From an uncultured Eubacteriales bacterium (GTDB lineage Bacteria > Bacillota > Clostridia > Christensenellales > Borkfalkiaceae), in contig UQHL01000004.1 in the NCBI GenBank assembly GCA_900540805.1, positions 62,001-126,000 of the forward strand: a stretch of DNA of 64,000 nucleotides, read 5' to 3'. Numbering within the stretch: position 1 is the stretch's first letter; every line of letters starts with the position of its first letter. A program made the translations under genes and the position numbers. The notes under the pieces were generated by a model. It was given only the letters and a program-made list of their open reading frames with translations, was not told the origin of the DNA and did no database searches. Shown one piece after another: positions 49,303 to 56,880 of this stretch.

Positions 49303-49420
49303 TTTTTCTCCTCATCGCCTTCGTTTTTCGGCCTCCGAAAGCTGTTTTCCATATAAAATTTTATACCCGAAACGGCGGCGTTTCAACCGCTTTTTCGTAA
49401 ATTCGTTTTTTACGCAAAAA

Positions 49421-49443
49421 AGACGCCGTTTTTAACGGCGTCC
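49421..49443 (-). terminator. Terminator
   Basis: GACGCCGTT/AACGGCGTC hairpin with T-rich flanks (TTTTTTGCG on the minus strand); 16 bases after the stop at 49459. Confidence 0.8.
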
Positions 49444-49458
49444 GCTATGACAACTTTT

Positions 49459-49689
49459 TTACGCTTTCGCAAAGATCAGATGCTTGAACAGCAGGCACCA
49501 AATCAGGTCTAACCAACCGAACGCAAAGCCCGCAAACGTAACGAGAATCGCAAAAAGCAACGTCACAAGGCTTTTCGTATGCAAAAACGCCGACCAGCGA
49601 ATGAGTATCTCCACTACCCAATTGACGCCGGGAATGAGGAGCAGAAGGATCTGCACCAAACGGCTCTGCTTGTTGAACCAGACTGCCAT
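49459..49689 (-). CDS. Small membrane protein, function unknown
   Basis: A 76-residue protein with two membrane segments (VQILLLLIPGVNWVVEILIRW and LVTLLFAILVTFAGFAFGWLDLIWCLLF). The phrase IPGVNWVVEILIRWSAFLHTKS is seen in small Clostridia membrane proteins without known function. GGAGG precedes the ATG. Confidence 0.7.
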   Translation of the reverse strand: MAVWFNKQSRLVQILLLLIPGVNWVVEILIRWSAFLHTKSLVTLLFAILVTFAGFAFGWLDLIWCLLFKHLIFAKA

Positions 49690-49733
49690 AACAAACCTCC
49701 TAAAGTAAAAATTATGCCGAACGCAGACATGCG

Positions 49734-50438
49734 TTACTCGCCTTTGGTTATTTTACCGACCCCCGCGCCCTTTTTCTCCAAAAGGCAATCGCCGTAATAG
49801 GTTCCCTCATACGTTCCGTCGCAGGTGACGTCGAGCAGGGCGTTGCAGGTGACTTCAAACTTCAAAACGCCGTCGCAGTCGATGCGCACCGTGTCCGCCG
49901 CAAAACGTTTGCTGCCAAATCTCAAGGTACCGTCGCAATCGATTGTAAGCTGATCCGCAGAGCCTGAAAAGGACCCCTTCATATCCCCATCCACATCGAA
50001 AGCCAACAAACCGTACTCGCCCTGAAGGGTACAATCGATCTGCCCCTCTATATCCGCCGTAAGAGAGGCTATTTTATTTGCCGCAGGCACGACGATGTTT
50101 AAGGCCTTGCTCTTATAGTCGAGCAACGAACCGATCGTACGCCTCTGAACGACTACCAGGGTTTCGTCTTCGACGGAAAAGGTAAACTTCTCCTGCTCGC
50201 TCTCCGCATAGCTTACGGAAAAATCGCCGCCGTAAGAAATAGATAAAGCGATCCCGCCTTTGGCGTCTATGCGTATTTTTGAAAATTCCGCCTCGACAGC
50301 GTACAGCTGCCCTTCGGTATAGCCCGCCTCCTTCTCCATACTGATATCGCAGGAGGAAAGCGCCGCCGCGGCGCTCAACGCGGACATGCCTGCTATTGCG
50401 CAGGCGGCAAAATGTTTTATTTGCCCTTTTTTAGCCAT
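49734..50438 (-). CDS. Lipoprotein with DUF4097/adhesin-like beta-helix
   Basis: A 234-residue lipoprotein (signal to LSSC, about residue 28). The mature part has stacked strands with a recurring Cys-Asp-Gly step: TIDCDGTLRFGS, RIDCDGVLKFEV, LDVTCDGTYEGT, which fits a right-handed beta-helix of the DUF4097/DUF2807 type. The start is ATG 50438 with GGAG upstream; a TTG in the longer frame lies inside that box. It has its own promoter with direct repeats (50457-50494). Confidence 0.75.
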   Translation of the reverse strand: MAKKGQIKHFAACAIAGMSALSAAAALSSCDISMEKEAGYTEGQLYAVEAEFSKIRIDAKGGIALSISYGGDFSVSYAESEQEKFTFSVEDETLVVVQRRTIGSLLDYKSKALNIVVPAANKIASLTADIEGQIDCTLQGEYGLLAFDVDGDMKGSFSGSADQLTIDCDGTLRFGSKRFAADTVRIDCDGVLKFEVTCNALLDVTCDGTYEGTYYGDCLLEKKGAGVGKITKGE

Positions 50439-50456
50439 ATTTTTCTCCAAGGTTCT

Positions 50457-50499
50457 TTAGATACCTGTTCATTGTACACTTTTTCAGATACCTTGTCAA
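50457..50499 (-). promoter_or_regulatory. Lipoprotein promoter with direct repeats
   Basis: Minus strand TTGACA (50494-50499), 17-bp spacer, TACAAT (50471-50476). GGTATCTGAA lies in the spacer and GGTATCTAAA lies just after the -10 box, as two direct copies about 26 bases apart; they may be operator half-sites. Confidence 0.65.
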
Positions 50500-50604
50500 G
50501 CCTTTTTTATGAAAAGAGCAATTTCCCTTTATATTCAATCCATTGAATATGAACAAGTTAAGCGTTCAACGCGACCCGTCCCCCGCTATTTTCCATTTTT
50601 TTCC

Positions 50605-52020
50605 TTATTTTTTCCCGCCTTCTTTTTCAGAAAAATCCCTGTCCGCCCTCTCGAGCACTCCCTTTAGATATTCCGCTGTTTCCCGACAGAGCTTTTCGTC
50701 CTCCGACTCCGTCAAAATCCGAACCACGGATTCGGTTCCCGAGGGGCGCAGAAGGAGCCGCCCGCCCTTTTCCTTTAAGCATTCCTCCGCGTCCGCCGCG
50801 GCAAAAGCGACCGCCAGCGAATTGAGCGCGCCCGTTTTGTTTTTCACTTTTACATTGACGACCGCCTGCGGATAGCTCTCCATGCCTTCAAACAACAAAG
50901 AAAATTTGCACTTATTTTCCACCGCCATTTCGGTCAGCTTGATCGCGGTGAGGATACCGTCTCCCGTCGTGGCATATCTGGAAAAAATAATATGCCCCGA
51001 GGGTTCCCCGCCCAGCGTCGCGCCCGTCTCCAGCATTTTTTCATACACAAAGCGGTCGCCCACGCGCGTCTTTTCGCCGTTCACGCCCAAGTTTTGCAGG
51101 GAGGAAAACAGTCCGCCGTTGGACATCACCGTGGCGACTATCGTGTTTTTATCCAGCTCGCCCCGCGGCGAGAGATAGCGCGCGCAGGCATACAGAATAT
51201 GGTCGCCGCTTAAAATCCTGCCCGTTTCGTCCACGCAGACGCACCGATCGCCGTCCCCGTCGAAGGCGAAGCCCATATCCAGCCCGTTCTCCGTTACGCA
51301 CCGCGCCAGCGCTTCGGGGTGGACGGAGCCGCAGCCCAGATTGATATTCCGGCCGTCGGGAGAGGCGTGAATGGCTTTCGTTGCGGCGCCGAGCGTATCG
51401 AATACGCTTTTTGCAATAAAAAAGGCGCTACCGTCCGCGCAGTCCAAGCCGATTTTCAGACCGCGGAAGGAGACCCTCGAAAGGGAAACGAGGTAGCCGA
51501 TATAACGGTTGCGCCCGGCAATAAAATCTACCGTGCGGCCGACGCTTCCGCCAGTCGCGTAGGGAAGCTCCGCCCGCCGTTGGTCGGCATCCACGGCGGC
51601 CAAATGCGTTTCGATGAGATCGATCAGCCGTTCGTCCGCCTTGCCGCCCAACGCGTCAAAAATTTTAATTCCGTTGTCCGTATAGGGATTATGGCTGGCC
51701 GAAATCATGATTCCGCAATCAAAATCCTCCGTCCTGGTAACGTATGACACGGAAGGCGTGGTAGTGACGTGAAGCAGGCAGGCGTCCGCACCCGAAGCGG
51801 TCAGCCCTGCGCTCAACGCATATTCGTACATATAGGACGACAGGCGGGGGTCCTTTCCGATCACTACCCGACTGCGTATCTCCCCGTCTTCGTTTTTTAC
51901 GCCCCTGCGCTTTTTCGTAAAGTACCAGCCGATAAAACGGCCGATCTCATAGGCGTGGCGCGCCGTCAATGCGACGTTTACTTCGCCGCGGAATCCGTCC
52001 GTTCCGAAATATTTTCCCAT
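50605..52020 (-). CDS. glmM: Phosphoglucosamine mutase
   Basis: A 471-residue enzyme that turns glucosamine-6-phosphate into glucosamine-1-phosphate for cell-wall precursor supply. FGTDGFRGEVN starts it; the catalytic Ser lies in MISASHNPYTDNGIK (about residue 108), metal binding in FDGDGDRC, sugar binding in GGEPSGHI, and phosphate binding in LRPSGTESVVRI. I chose ATG 52020 with GAGGG upstream; the frame runs further into the GlmU-like gene. It follows that gene by 10 bases, so both share an operon. It is somewhat longer than usual owing to a C-terminal extension after the last motif (DRDFSEKEGGKK). Confidence 0.93.
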   Translation of the reverse strand: MGKYFGTDGFRGEVNVALTARHAYEIGRFIGWYFTKKRRGVKNEDGEIRSRVVIGKDPRLSSYMYEYALSAGLTASGADACLLHVTTTPSVSYVTRTEDFDCGIMISASHNPYTDNGIKIFDALGGKADERLIDLIETHLAAVDADQRRAELPYATGGSVGRTVDFIAGRNRYIGYLVSLSRVSFRGLKIGLDCADGSAFFIAKSVFDTLGAATKAIHASPDGRNINLGCGSVHPEALARCVTENGLDMGFAFDGDGDRCVCVDETGRILSGDHILYACARYLSPRGELDKNTIVATVMSNGGLFSSLQNLGVNGEKTRVGDRFVYEKMLETGATLGGEPSGHIIFSRYATTGDGILTAIKLTEMAVENKCKFSLLFEGMESYPQAVVNVKVKNKTGALNSLAVAFAAADAEECLKEKGGRLLLRPSGTESVVRILTESEDEKLCRETAEYLKGVLERADRDFSEKEGGKK

Positions 52021-52030
52021 AGCCGTCCCT

Positions 52031-52786
52031 CTATTTTTCTTCGCGCGGACGCGCACGCTGCATTTCATTTTCGACGCCGTGTGTCGCTCCGCACTCTCTT
52101 TGAGCGGGGACCTTGGCGCCGTTTATGCCGCTTGCGCCCTCGATTCGGCTGTAAGCGCCCGCCACGCTGCCCGCCGTGAGACGGACAAAGGGCCCGACGT
52201 CGGCAAAGGCCTCCACGGCGCTTTCCTCGATCAGCGTATAGGGACGGATACGCGCCCCGCTTTTAACCACGCTTCTGCCCGAAATCGTCACGTCGTGAGA
52301 AAGAACGGCGCCGCTTTCCACAAACGCCGTGGCATCCACATAGACGCCGTCCGTATTTTCAATGATTACGCCGTGGCGGAGCAATTTTTTAAGTATCTCG
52401 TGCCGCAGACATTCCGCCACGAAAGGATAATCCGCGGACGAAAGCAACGCCGCGCCCGCCTTCAGAGGCACATATTTTGCCTCCGATTTATCTTCGCCGT
52501 TTACAAGCACCCAACCCGCGCCGAAAAAAATATTTTTCTTTTCCGATTCCGCACGCCATACCAACGCTTCCACAGCCGACCTCGGCAGGCAGGTATGAGA
52601 CGAACGTAAAACCACCAAGGTCTCCCCTTCGGCATAGTCGGGAAAAGCTTCCACGATATCCGCCTCAAATTTTTCGGCCGTGTGTTCGGCAACCGTTCTG
52701 CCGAGAATCTTCCATTCGCAGTCGGGGATGCCCGCCGCCGTAAACAGCCTCTCTTTCCATACGTACCAACGCACTGCTTTCCGCAT
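52031..52786 (-). CDS. Degenerate GlmU-like protein with left-handed beta-helix
   Basis: A 251-residue protein. Residues about 150-225 (GVYVDATAFVESGAVLSHDVTISGRSVVKSGARIRPYTLIEESAVEAFADVGPFVRL) follow the hexapeptide pattern of the GlmU acetyltransferase domain. The front part retains shadows of the pyrophosphorylase (ETLVVLRSSHTCLPRSAVEALV; LRHEILKKLLRHGVII) but has no LAAGxGTRM loop and is much too short. It ends soon after the helix, so the C-terminal catalytic Lys/His/Asn set is also missing. Start ATG 52786 follows GGAGAG. It may be a glmM-linked binding or regulatory remnant. Confidence 0.6.
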   Translation of the reverse strand: MRKAVRWYVWKERLFTAAGIPDCEWKILGRTVAEHTAEKFEADIVEAFPDYAEGETLVVLRSSHTCLPRSAVEALVWRAESEKKNIFFGAGWVLVNGEDKSEAKYVPLKAGAALLSSADYPFVAECLRHEILKKLLRHGVIIENTDGVYVDATAFVESGAVLSHDVTISGRSVVKSGARIRPYTLIEESAVEAFADVGPFVRLTAGSVAGAYSRIEGASGINGAKVPAQRECGATHGVENEMQRARPREEK

Positions 52787-52879
52787 ACTTTTTACTCTCC
52801 GATTTTTTCGCTCCCTATAGTTTATGCCCCGCCCTCTTTCGTTGTTCACGTCGTTTTTTTGAAAATTTTTCAAATTCTC

Positions 52880-52908
52880 TTGCAAACGCCGCCAAGGTGT
52901 GTTATAAT
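52880..52908 (+). promoter_or_regulatory. Promoter of leader hairpin copy 1
   Basis: TTGCAA (52880-52885), 17-bp spacer, TATAAT (52903-52908), four bases before the hairpin element. Confidence 0.8.
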
Positions 52909-52912
52909 AAAA

Positions 52913-52953
52913 GCGGAAATGCGTAAGCACGAAGTATTTACAGGTATTTCCGC
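52913..52953 (+). ncRNA. Conserved 41-nt 5'-leader hairpin, copy 1
   Basis: The stem is GCGGAAATGC against GTATTTCCGC (one G-U pair), an inner stem GTAA/TTAC with a two-base bulge, and an 11-base loop. It starts at or next to the predicted +1. Copy 2 (58751-58791, minus) differs at two bases, one in the loop and one that turns G-U into G-C. A separate hairpin CATAAC-GCAA-GTTATG (52966-52981) with a GNRA loop follows. Downstream gene starts at 53020. Confidence 0.65.
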
Positions 52954-53019
52954 GCCTTATTCAAACATAACGCAAGTTATGTTATAATAAATATAGTTTA
53001 TCATAGAGGAGAAAATGAT

Positions 53020-53853
53020 ATGAAAAAAAGCTTTCCTTTACTGATTGCGGGTTGCCTGATTTTCGTCTCCCTGTTCGGAGCGGCCGCCTGTTCCAAAGAC
53101 GAGGACGCCGACCTGAAAAAGGACGCGCACAAGATTTCCGCTTCCGCCGAAGACAATATTTGCGAACACTGCGGCAAAAAGCTTTACGAGGGAGAAATCG
53201 AATACACGCTTTCCGACAATCAAAAATATTATATCGCAGAAATCTCCAGAGCCGACGGCGACGTTATCGTTCCGGGATATTACAAAGACCTCGGCGAGGA
53301 AGACTATTTGCCTGTGCTGGAAGTAGCCGTACCCGAAAACTATGCTTCTTCTGCCTGTTCTTTCGACTCATTGGAATTTTCCGCCACCGTTGAACATATT
53401 TCAATCGTTCACCTGAGCGGAAATTTTGCGGGAGAAATCAAAGTTCCCGAAAAAAACAAACATTATAAAAGTATAGACGGCGTATTGTTCAATAAAGCGG
53501 GAACGAAGCTTGTATATTATCCCTCGAATCTCGAACAAACGAGTTACACCGTGCCCGCAAGCGTGGAAGAAATCGGCAAGCTCGCTTTTTCCAGACCTGA
53601 TAATTTGAAAAAGATCCAACTGTCCGAAAACGGTAATCTCAAAAAGATTTCTTCTCAAGCCTTTTACAGATGTGAAAAAGTCGAATCCATCATTATCCCG
53701 AAAAGTGTGGAAACTATAGAAAACGAAGCATTCGCAACGTGGAGTTGGACTGTTTATGTACGCTTTAAGGAAAACGAAATTCCCGATGGCTGGGGAAACG
53801 TTTTCATTAACGGAAGCAATACGAAAATCGTTTACGGATATACGGGAGAATGA
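53020..53853 (+). CDS. Lipoprotein with BspA-like leucine-rich repeats
   Basis: A 277-residue lipoprotein (MKKSFPLLIAGCLIFVSLFGAAAC, lipobox AAAC). After a CEHCGKKLYEG motif (two Cys pairs, possibly a small metal knuckle) come LRR_5/BspA-type repeats: SLEFSATVEHISIVHL, YTVPASVEEIGKLAFSRPDNLKKIQLSE, LKKISSQAFYRCEKVESIIIPKSVETIENEAF. Such proteins are often surface-exposed binders. GAGGAG precedes the ATG. Its mRNA should begin with the conserved hairpin at 52913. Confidence 0.85.
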   Translation: MKKSFPLLIAGCLIFVSLFGAAACSKDEDADLKKDAHKISASAEDNICEHCGKKLYEGEIEYTLSDNQKYYIAEISRADGDVIVPGYYKDLGEEDYLPVLEVAVPENYASSACSFDSLEFSATVEHISIVHLSGNFAGEIKVPEKNKHYKSIDGVLFNKAGTKLVYYPSNLEQTSYTVPASVEEIGKLAFSRPDNLKKIQLSENGNLKKISSQAFYRCEKVESIIIPKSVETIENEAFATWSWTVYVRFKENEIPDGWGNVFINGSNTKIVYGYTGE

Positions 53854-53868
53854 CGGTTTCAAAAGTAA

Positions 53869-53897
53869 AACGCGGACTTTTCGTCCGCGTTTTTTAT
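53869..53897. terminator. Terminator between convergent genes
   Basis: AACGCGGAC/GTCCGCGTT hairpin with loop TTTTC, then TTTTT on the plus strand and a mirror A/T flank. It serves both the BspA-like gene and the ABC operon ending at 53906. Confidence 0.88.
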
Positions 53898-53905
53898 TCG
53901 GCTTT

Positions 53906-54580
53906 TTAACTCAGCAATACGGAAAGCAGTTTTTCGCGCTCTTTACAGGGCGACGCATAGGGAGAAGGAAATTCCCGACGGTGAAGGGACACGTCGGCGG
54001 CAATTTTTCCCTTTTTCAAAACGACGATCCTGTCCGCCAGCATTAAGGCCTCCTCGAGATCGTGCGTCACAAATATTGCCGTCCGCTTCTCCTCGGCCGA
54101 AGTCGTCCAAAGCTGTGCAAACACACCCATCAGGCGTATCTTCAAAGCCGTATCCAGCGAAGAAAACGGCTCGTCCATCAAGAGCAGCCGAGCCGGCGCC
54201 AAAAAGGCGCGGGCAATGGCCGCCCTTTGTTTTTCTCCGCCCGAAAGAGCGTCCGGACGTTTATCCGCGCACGCCGAAAGCTCCGTCCTTTCGAGAATTT
54301 CCCCGATTTTCTCGTGTCTGCCCGCGGCATACTCGAGATTTTGCCTTACCGTCAGATTGGGCAGGAGCCGCGCTTCCTGAAAAATATACGCCGCACGAGC
54401 GGGAACACCCGAAAGAGTACCCGAAAAATCCGTAAGTCCCGCCAGAATATTGAGCAGCGTGGTCTTTCCCCCGCCCGACTCTCCCAACACGCATAAAATT
54501 TTGCCCGTTTCGATTTCGAGCGTAAAATTTTCGAATATCCGCTGGTTTCCGTAAGCTTTAGAGATATTTTCCAGTTTCAT
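53906..54580 (-). CDS. ABC transporter ATP-binding protein (nitrate/sulfonate-type importer)
   Basis: A 224-residue ATPase. Walker A GESGGGKTT (about residues 34-42), signature LSGGEKQR (about 116-123), Walker B LLLMDEP, and the switch His in FVTHDLEEA are all present. It belongs to the SsuB/TauB-like group by size and by the company of an SBP and a one-domain permease. Start overlaps the permease stop by one base (54580). Confidence 0.93.
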   Translation of the reverse strand: MKLENISKAYGNQRIFENFTLEIETGKILCVLGESGGGKTTLLNILAGLTDFSGTLSGVPARAAYIFQEARLLPNLTVRQNLEYAAGRHEKIGEILERTELSACADKRPDALSGGEKQRAAIARAFLAPARLLLMDEPFSSLDTALKIRLMGVFAQLWTTSAEEKRTAIFVTHDLEEALMLADRIVVLKKGKIAADVSLHRREFPSPYASPCKEREKLLSVLLS

Positions 54581-55359
54581 TACCGCCGCCCTCCCGCCAG
54601 CCTCGCCGCAAACGAACCCAGCCCCTCCAGCAGAAAGCCCGTCGCCAGCACGAGAATGGTGAGCGCGAACAGAGAGGGCATTTCCACGTACAGCTTTGCC
54701 TCCTGCAACATGCCGCCGAGGCTTTGATAGGTATTGGCCAGCACTTCGGCGGACACCGTCAGTTTAAGGGAAAAGGACAGCGCGGCCGACGCTTCGCGCA
54801 AGGCATAGGGCGCGGCCGAGGGAAGATACAGCCCGAAGATACGTTTACGGACAGGCACGCGGTAAACCCTGCTCATCTCCACAAGCTTGGGATCTACCGA
54901 AGCGAGCGCCGCGGAAATCCCCGCATAAAGCATGGGAAAAAGCGCAAGGAACGCAACGACGACGGGCGCCGTTTTCGGGGTGGTCCATACGAGAATAATG
55001 AGGATCACGGCCATCGTCGGCAGACTTCTCAAAACGGAGACGAGAGGGGCCAAAAATCGACCGACAGGCGGCACCAAGTATGCGACTACCGCCAAAACGG
55101 AAGCCCCGATAAAGGAAAGGAAAAACGCTGCGAGCGTGCGCAGAAACGTTCCTGAAAAGGCATGCCAAAAGTCTTTATCCATCAAAAGCCGCCCCGCTTC
55201 TCGCATGGAATCGCCGAACGACGGAAAAAGGTAATCGTTTTTCACCAGCGCGTGAACCGCCAGCCACGCCGCCCACAAAAAAGCGACCGCGGCCAAAGAC
55301 CAAAATAAATTTTTTACGAAAGGCGGAAACCTTTTCGCCGCCCGACGCCCGTCAGGCAT
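54580..55359 (-). CDS. ABC transporter permease (nitrate/sulfonate-type)
   Basis: A 259-residue inner-membrane subunit with about six membrane segments; the first is NLFWSLAAVAFLWAAWLAVHAL. The EAA-like coupling loop lies near YRVPVRKRIFGLYLPSAAPYALREASAALSFSLKLTVSAEVLA, the pattern of BPD_transp_1 permeases of the SsuC type. I chose ATG 55359, which overlaps the SBP stop by eight bases. Confidence 0.9.
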   Translation of the reverse strand: MPDGRRAAKRFPPFVKNLFWSLAAVAFLWAAWLAVHALVKNDYLFPSFGDSMREAGRLLMDKDFWHAFSGTFLRTLAAFFLSFIGASVLAVVAYLVPPVGRFLAPLVSVLRSLPTMAVILIILVWTTPKTAPVVVAFLALFPMLYAGISAALASVDPKLVEMSRVYRVPVRKRIFGLYLPSAAPYALREASAALSFSLKLTVSAEVLANTYQSLGGMLQEAKLYVEMPSLFALTILVLATGFLLEGLGSFAARLAGGRR

Positions 55360-56392
55360 GGTAATAAAACCCCTCGGCAACCTTCGCTGCGGAAACGGGA
55401 CTGACGGCAATCATTTTATCGAGAAAAGCGTTGACTTCCGTCTTATAGCCCGCCGCCGTTTCAAAGCGTATCCCACAGTGGGAAATGACCGCTTGGGAAA
55501 GATTTTTTTCGGTGAAAGCGGGAGTCATTCCCTCGGTGAGATGTCGGGAAACAGCCGAAACGATCAGCGAAGGCTCCGCTGTCTTCAGCCATTCAGCCGC
55601 CCCCTCCATCTCCGATATAAAGCTGTTTATCCATTCCCCGTTTCCCTGTATAAAGCTCTTTTTCGCCACCAGAACCGCCTGGGGATATCCTTTCTCCCCG
55701 CCGTACAGCTTTTGAAGATCCCCCACGAAGCTCAAAGGCTTGGGGGCGTTCGCCGTCGCCGTTACTTTGAGGCTGGCCGCGGGTTCGGGCACCACGTAAC
55801 AATCGAGCCCCGTTGAGGGCGCGACCTGGTTGGGATCGACCGCCTTCAGATTTACCTTATCCGCCGCAGGCGAAGCAGAATTTCCCAGCTCCTGCCAGGG
55901 AACATTGTTTTCCTCGAGTATCACCTTAAACGTGAGGCCGGGAACATTGGGAAGCTGAACCACGCCCACCGTTTTCCCCTTAAGGGCCTCTAAATTTTCG
56001 GCCGTATATTGCAGGGAAGCGTCGGTGGAAAGCATAAACAGATTTCCGTGCGTCACCGTCCCCAGCATTTGGTAGGTCTCCCCCGTCCCCAGCAATTTGG
56101 AGGCAAGGTTCAAAGGCAAAACGCAAAGGTCTGCTTTGGGAGCTTCGCCCGTGACATACGTCTGGATCGTCTGCGCATTTACAACGTAATAGTGTTTCGA
56201 GTCCCCTTCCCGGTCCCAATGGAGCTGTTCGGCCATCGCCAAAGCGGGCGCGCCGTCGGGCAGATAAATTTCCACATTCGACGGGCCAATGACCGAGGGG
56301 TCGGAAGACGACTCCTTTTCACGGGAAACACAGCCCGTAGCCATAAATACGGCGCTCAAAACGGCGCAAAGTGCCAATGCGATCTTTTTCAT
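55352..56392 (-). CDS. ABC transporter substrate-binding lipoprotein
   Basis: A 346-residue lipoprotein (MKKIALALCAVLSAVFMATGC, lipobox ATGC) of the NMT1/SsuA-like type: VEIYLPDGAPALAMAEQL opens the first lobe and LEALKGKTVGVVQLPNVPGLTFKVILEENNV is the typical hinge region. The ligand is not obvious; the family binds nitrate, sulfonates, thiamine precursors and others. AAAGGAG precedes the ATG. It follows the TM1266-type regulator gene by 34 bases, which ties the importer to hydrogenase biology, as inference. Confidence 0.9.
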   Translation of the reverse strand: MKKIALALCAVLSAVFMATGCVSREKESSSDPSVIGPSNVEIYLPDGAPALAMAEQLHWDREGDSKHYYVVNAQTIQTYVTGEAPKADLCVLPLNLASKLLGTGETYQMLGTVTHGNLFMLSTDASLQYTAENLEALKGKTVGVVQLPNVPGLTFKVILEENNVPWQELGNSASPAADKVNLKAVDPNQVAPSTGLDCYVVPEPAASLKVTATANAPKPLSFVGDLQKLYGGEKGYPQAVLVAKKSFIQGNGEWINSFISEMEGAAEWLKTAEPSLIVSAVSRHLTEGMTPAFTEKNLSQAVISHCGIRFETAAGYKTEVNAFLDKMIAVSPVSAAKVAEGFYYHA

Positions 56393-56426
56393 AAAAATTT
56401 TTTCTCCTTTTTTGCGCCTTGCTCTC

Positions 56427-56675
56427 TCATATTTTCCCGAACAGCGCCTTGACGGCGACATTTTCCAATTTTCCCAGCCTGCCCGTCAAAGCGTTGGTGA
56501 TCTCCACGGGTGCGTCAAGGACGACGGAAAGGACGGAGATATTCTTTTCCCGATAGGGTATCCCCATTCTTCCCAAAATATATTCGCCGTAGCGGGAAAG
56601 CAATTCGTTGATGCTTTCGCTGGCCGAGCGGTCGGATACGAGAATGCTGACAACGGCGATGCGTTTTTCGCTCAT
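56427..56675 (-). CDS. TM1266-type iron-only hydrogenase system regulator
   Basis: An 82-residue protein of the TM1266 family, an ACT/NikR-C-like ferredoxin fold found beside [FeFe]-hydrogenase and maturase genes: KRIAVVSILVSDRSASESINELLSRYGEYILGRMGIPYREKNISVLSVVLDAPVEITNALTGRLGKLENVAVKALF covers the whole domain. It has no DNA-binding part, so it may act by binding a ligand or partner. Its ribosome site is locked in a hairpin (56681-56709). The maturase genes hydE/F/G are not in this window. Confidence 0.85.
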   Translation of the reverse strand: MSEKRIAVVSILVSDRSASESINELLSRYGEYILGRMGIPYREKNISVLSVVLDAPVEITNALTGRLGKLENVAVKALFGKI

Positions 56676-56709
56676 AAAAAAACTCCTTTGCCGAAAGCAA
56701 AAGAGTTTT
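56676..56709 (-). promoter_or_regulatory. Terminator-like hairpin that sequesters the ribosome site
   Basis: Minus-strand AACTCTTTTGC (56707-56697) pairs with GCAAAGGAGTT (56691-56681) across a five-base loop, then five to seven T lead straight into the ATG at 56675. The AAAGGAG in the 3' arm is the only ribosome site. The same structure could end transcription or block translation. Confidence 0.65.
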
Positions 56710-56880
56710 GTCCCGCGCCTGCCGCGCGAAACCGTTTATTCCGATACAATCGTATGCTCCGCATCGGGGTAGGACTTCTCCTTCCTCTTTGCCGAATAAT
56801 AGGTAATCTCGGATATTCTCTTTTGCCGTCGGAAATTTTCTTTCGGTTCAAGTTTTATTTTGACAATTCGGCGCTTTGTT

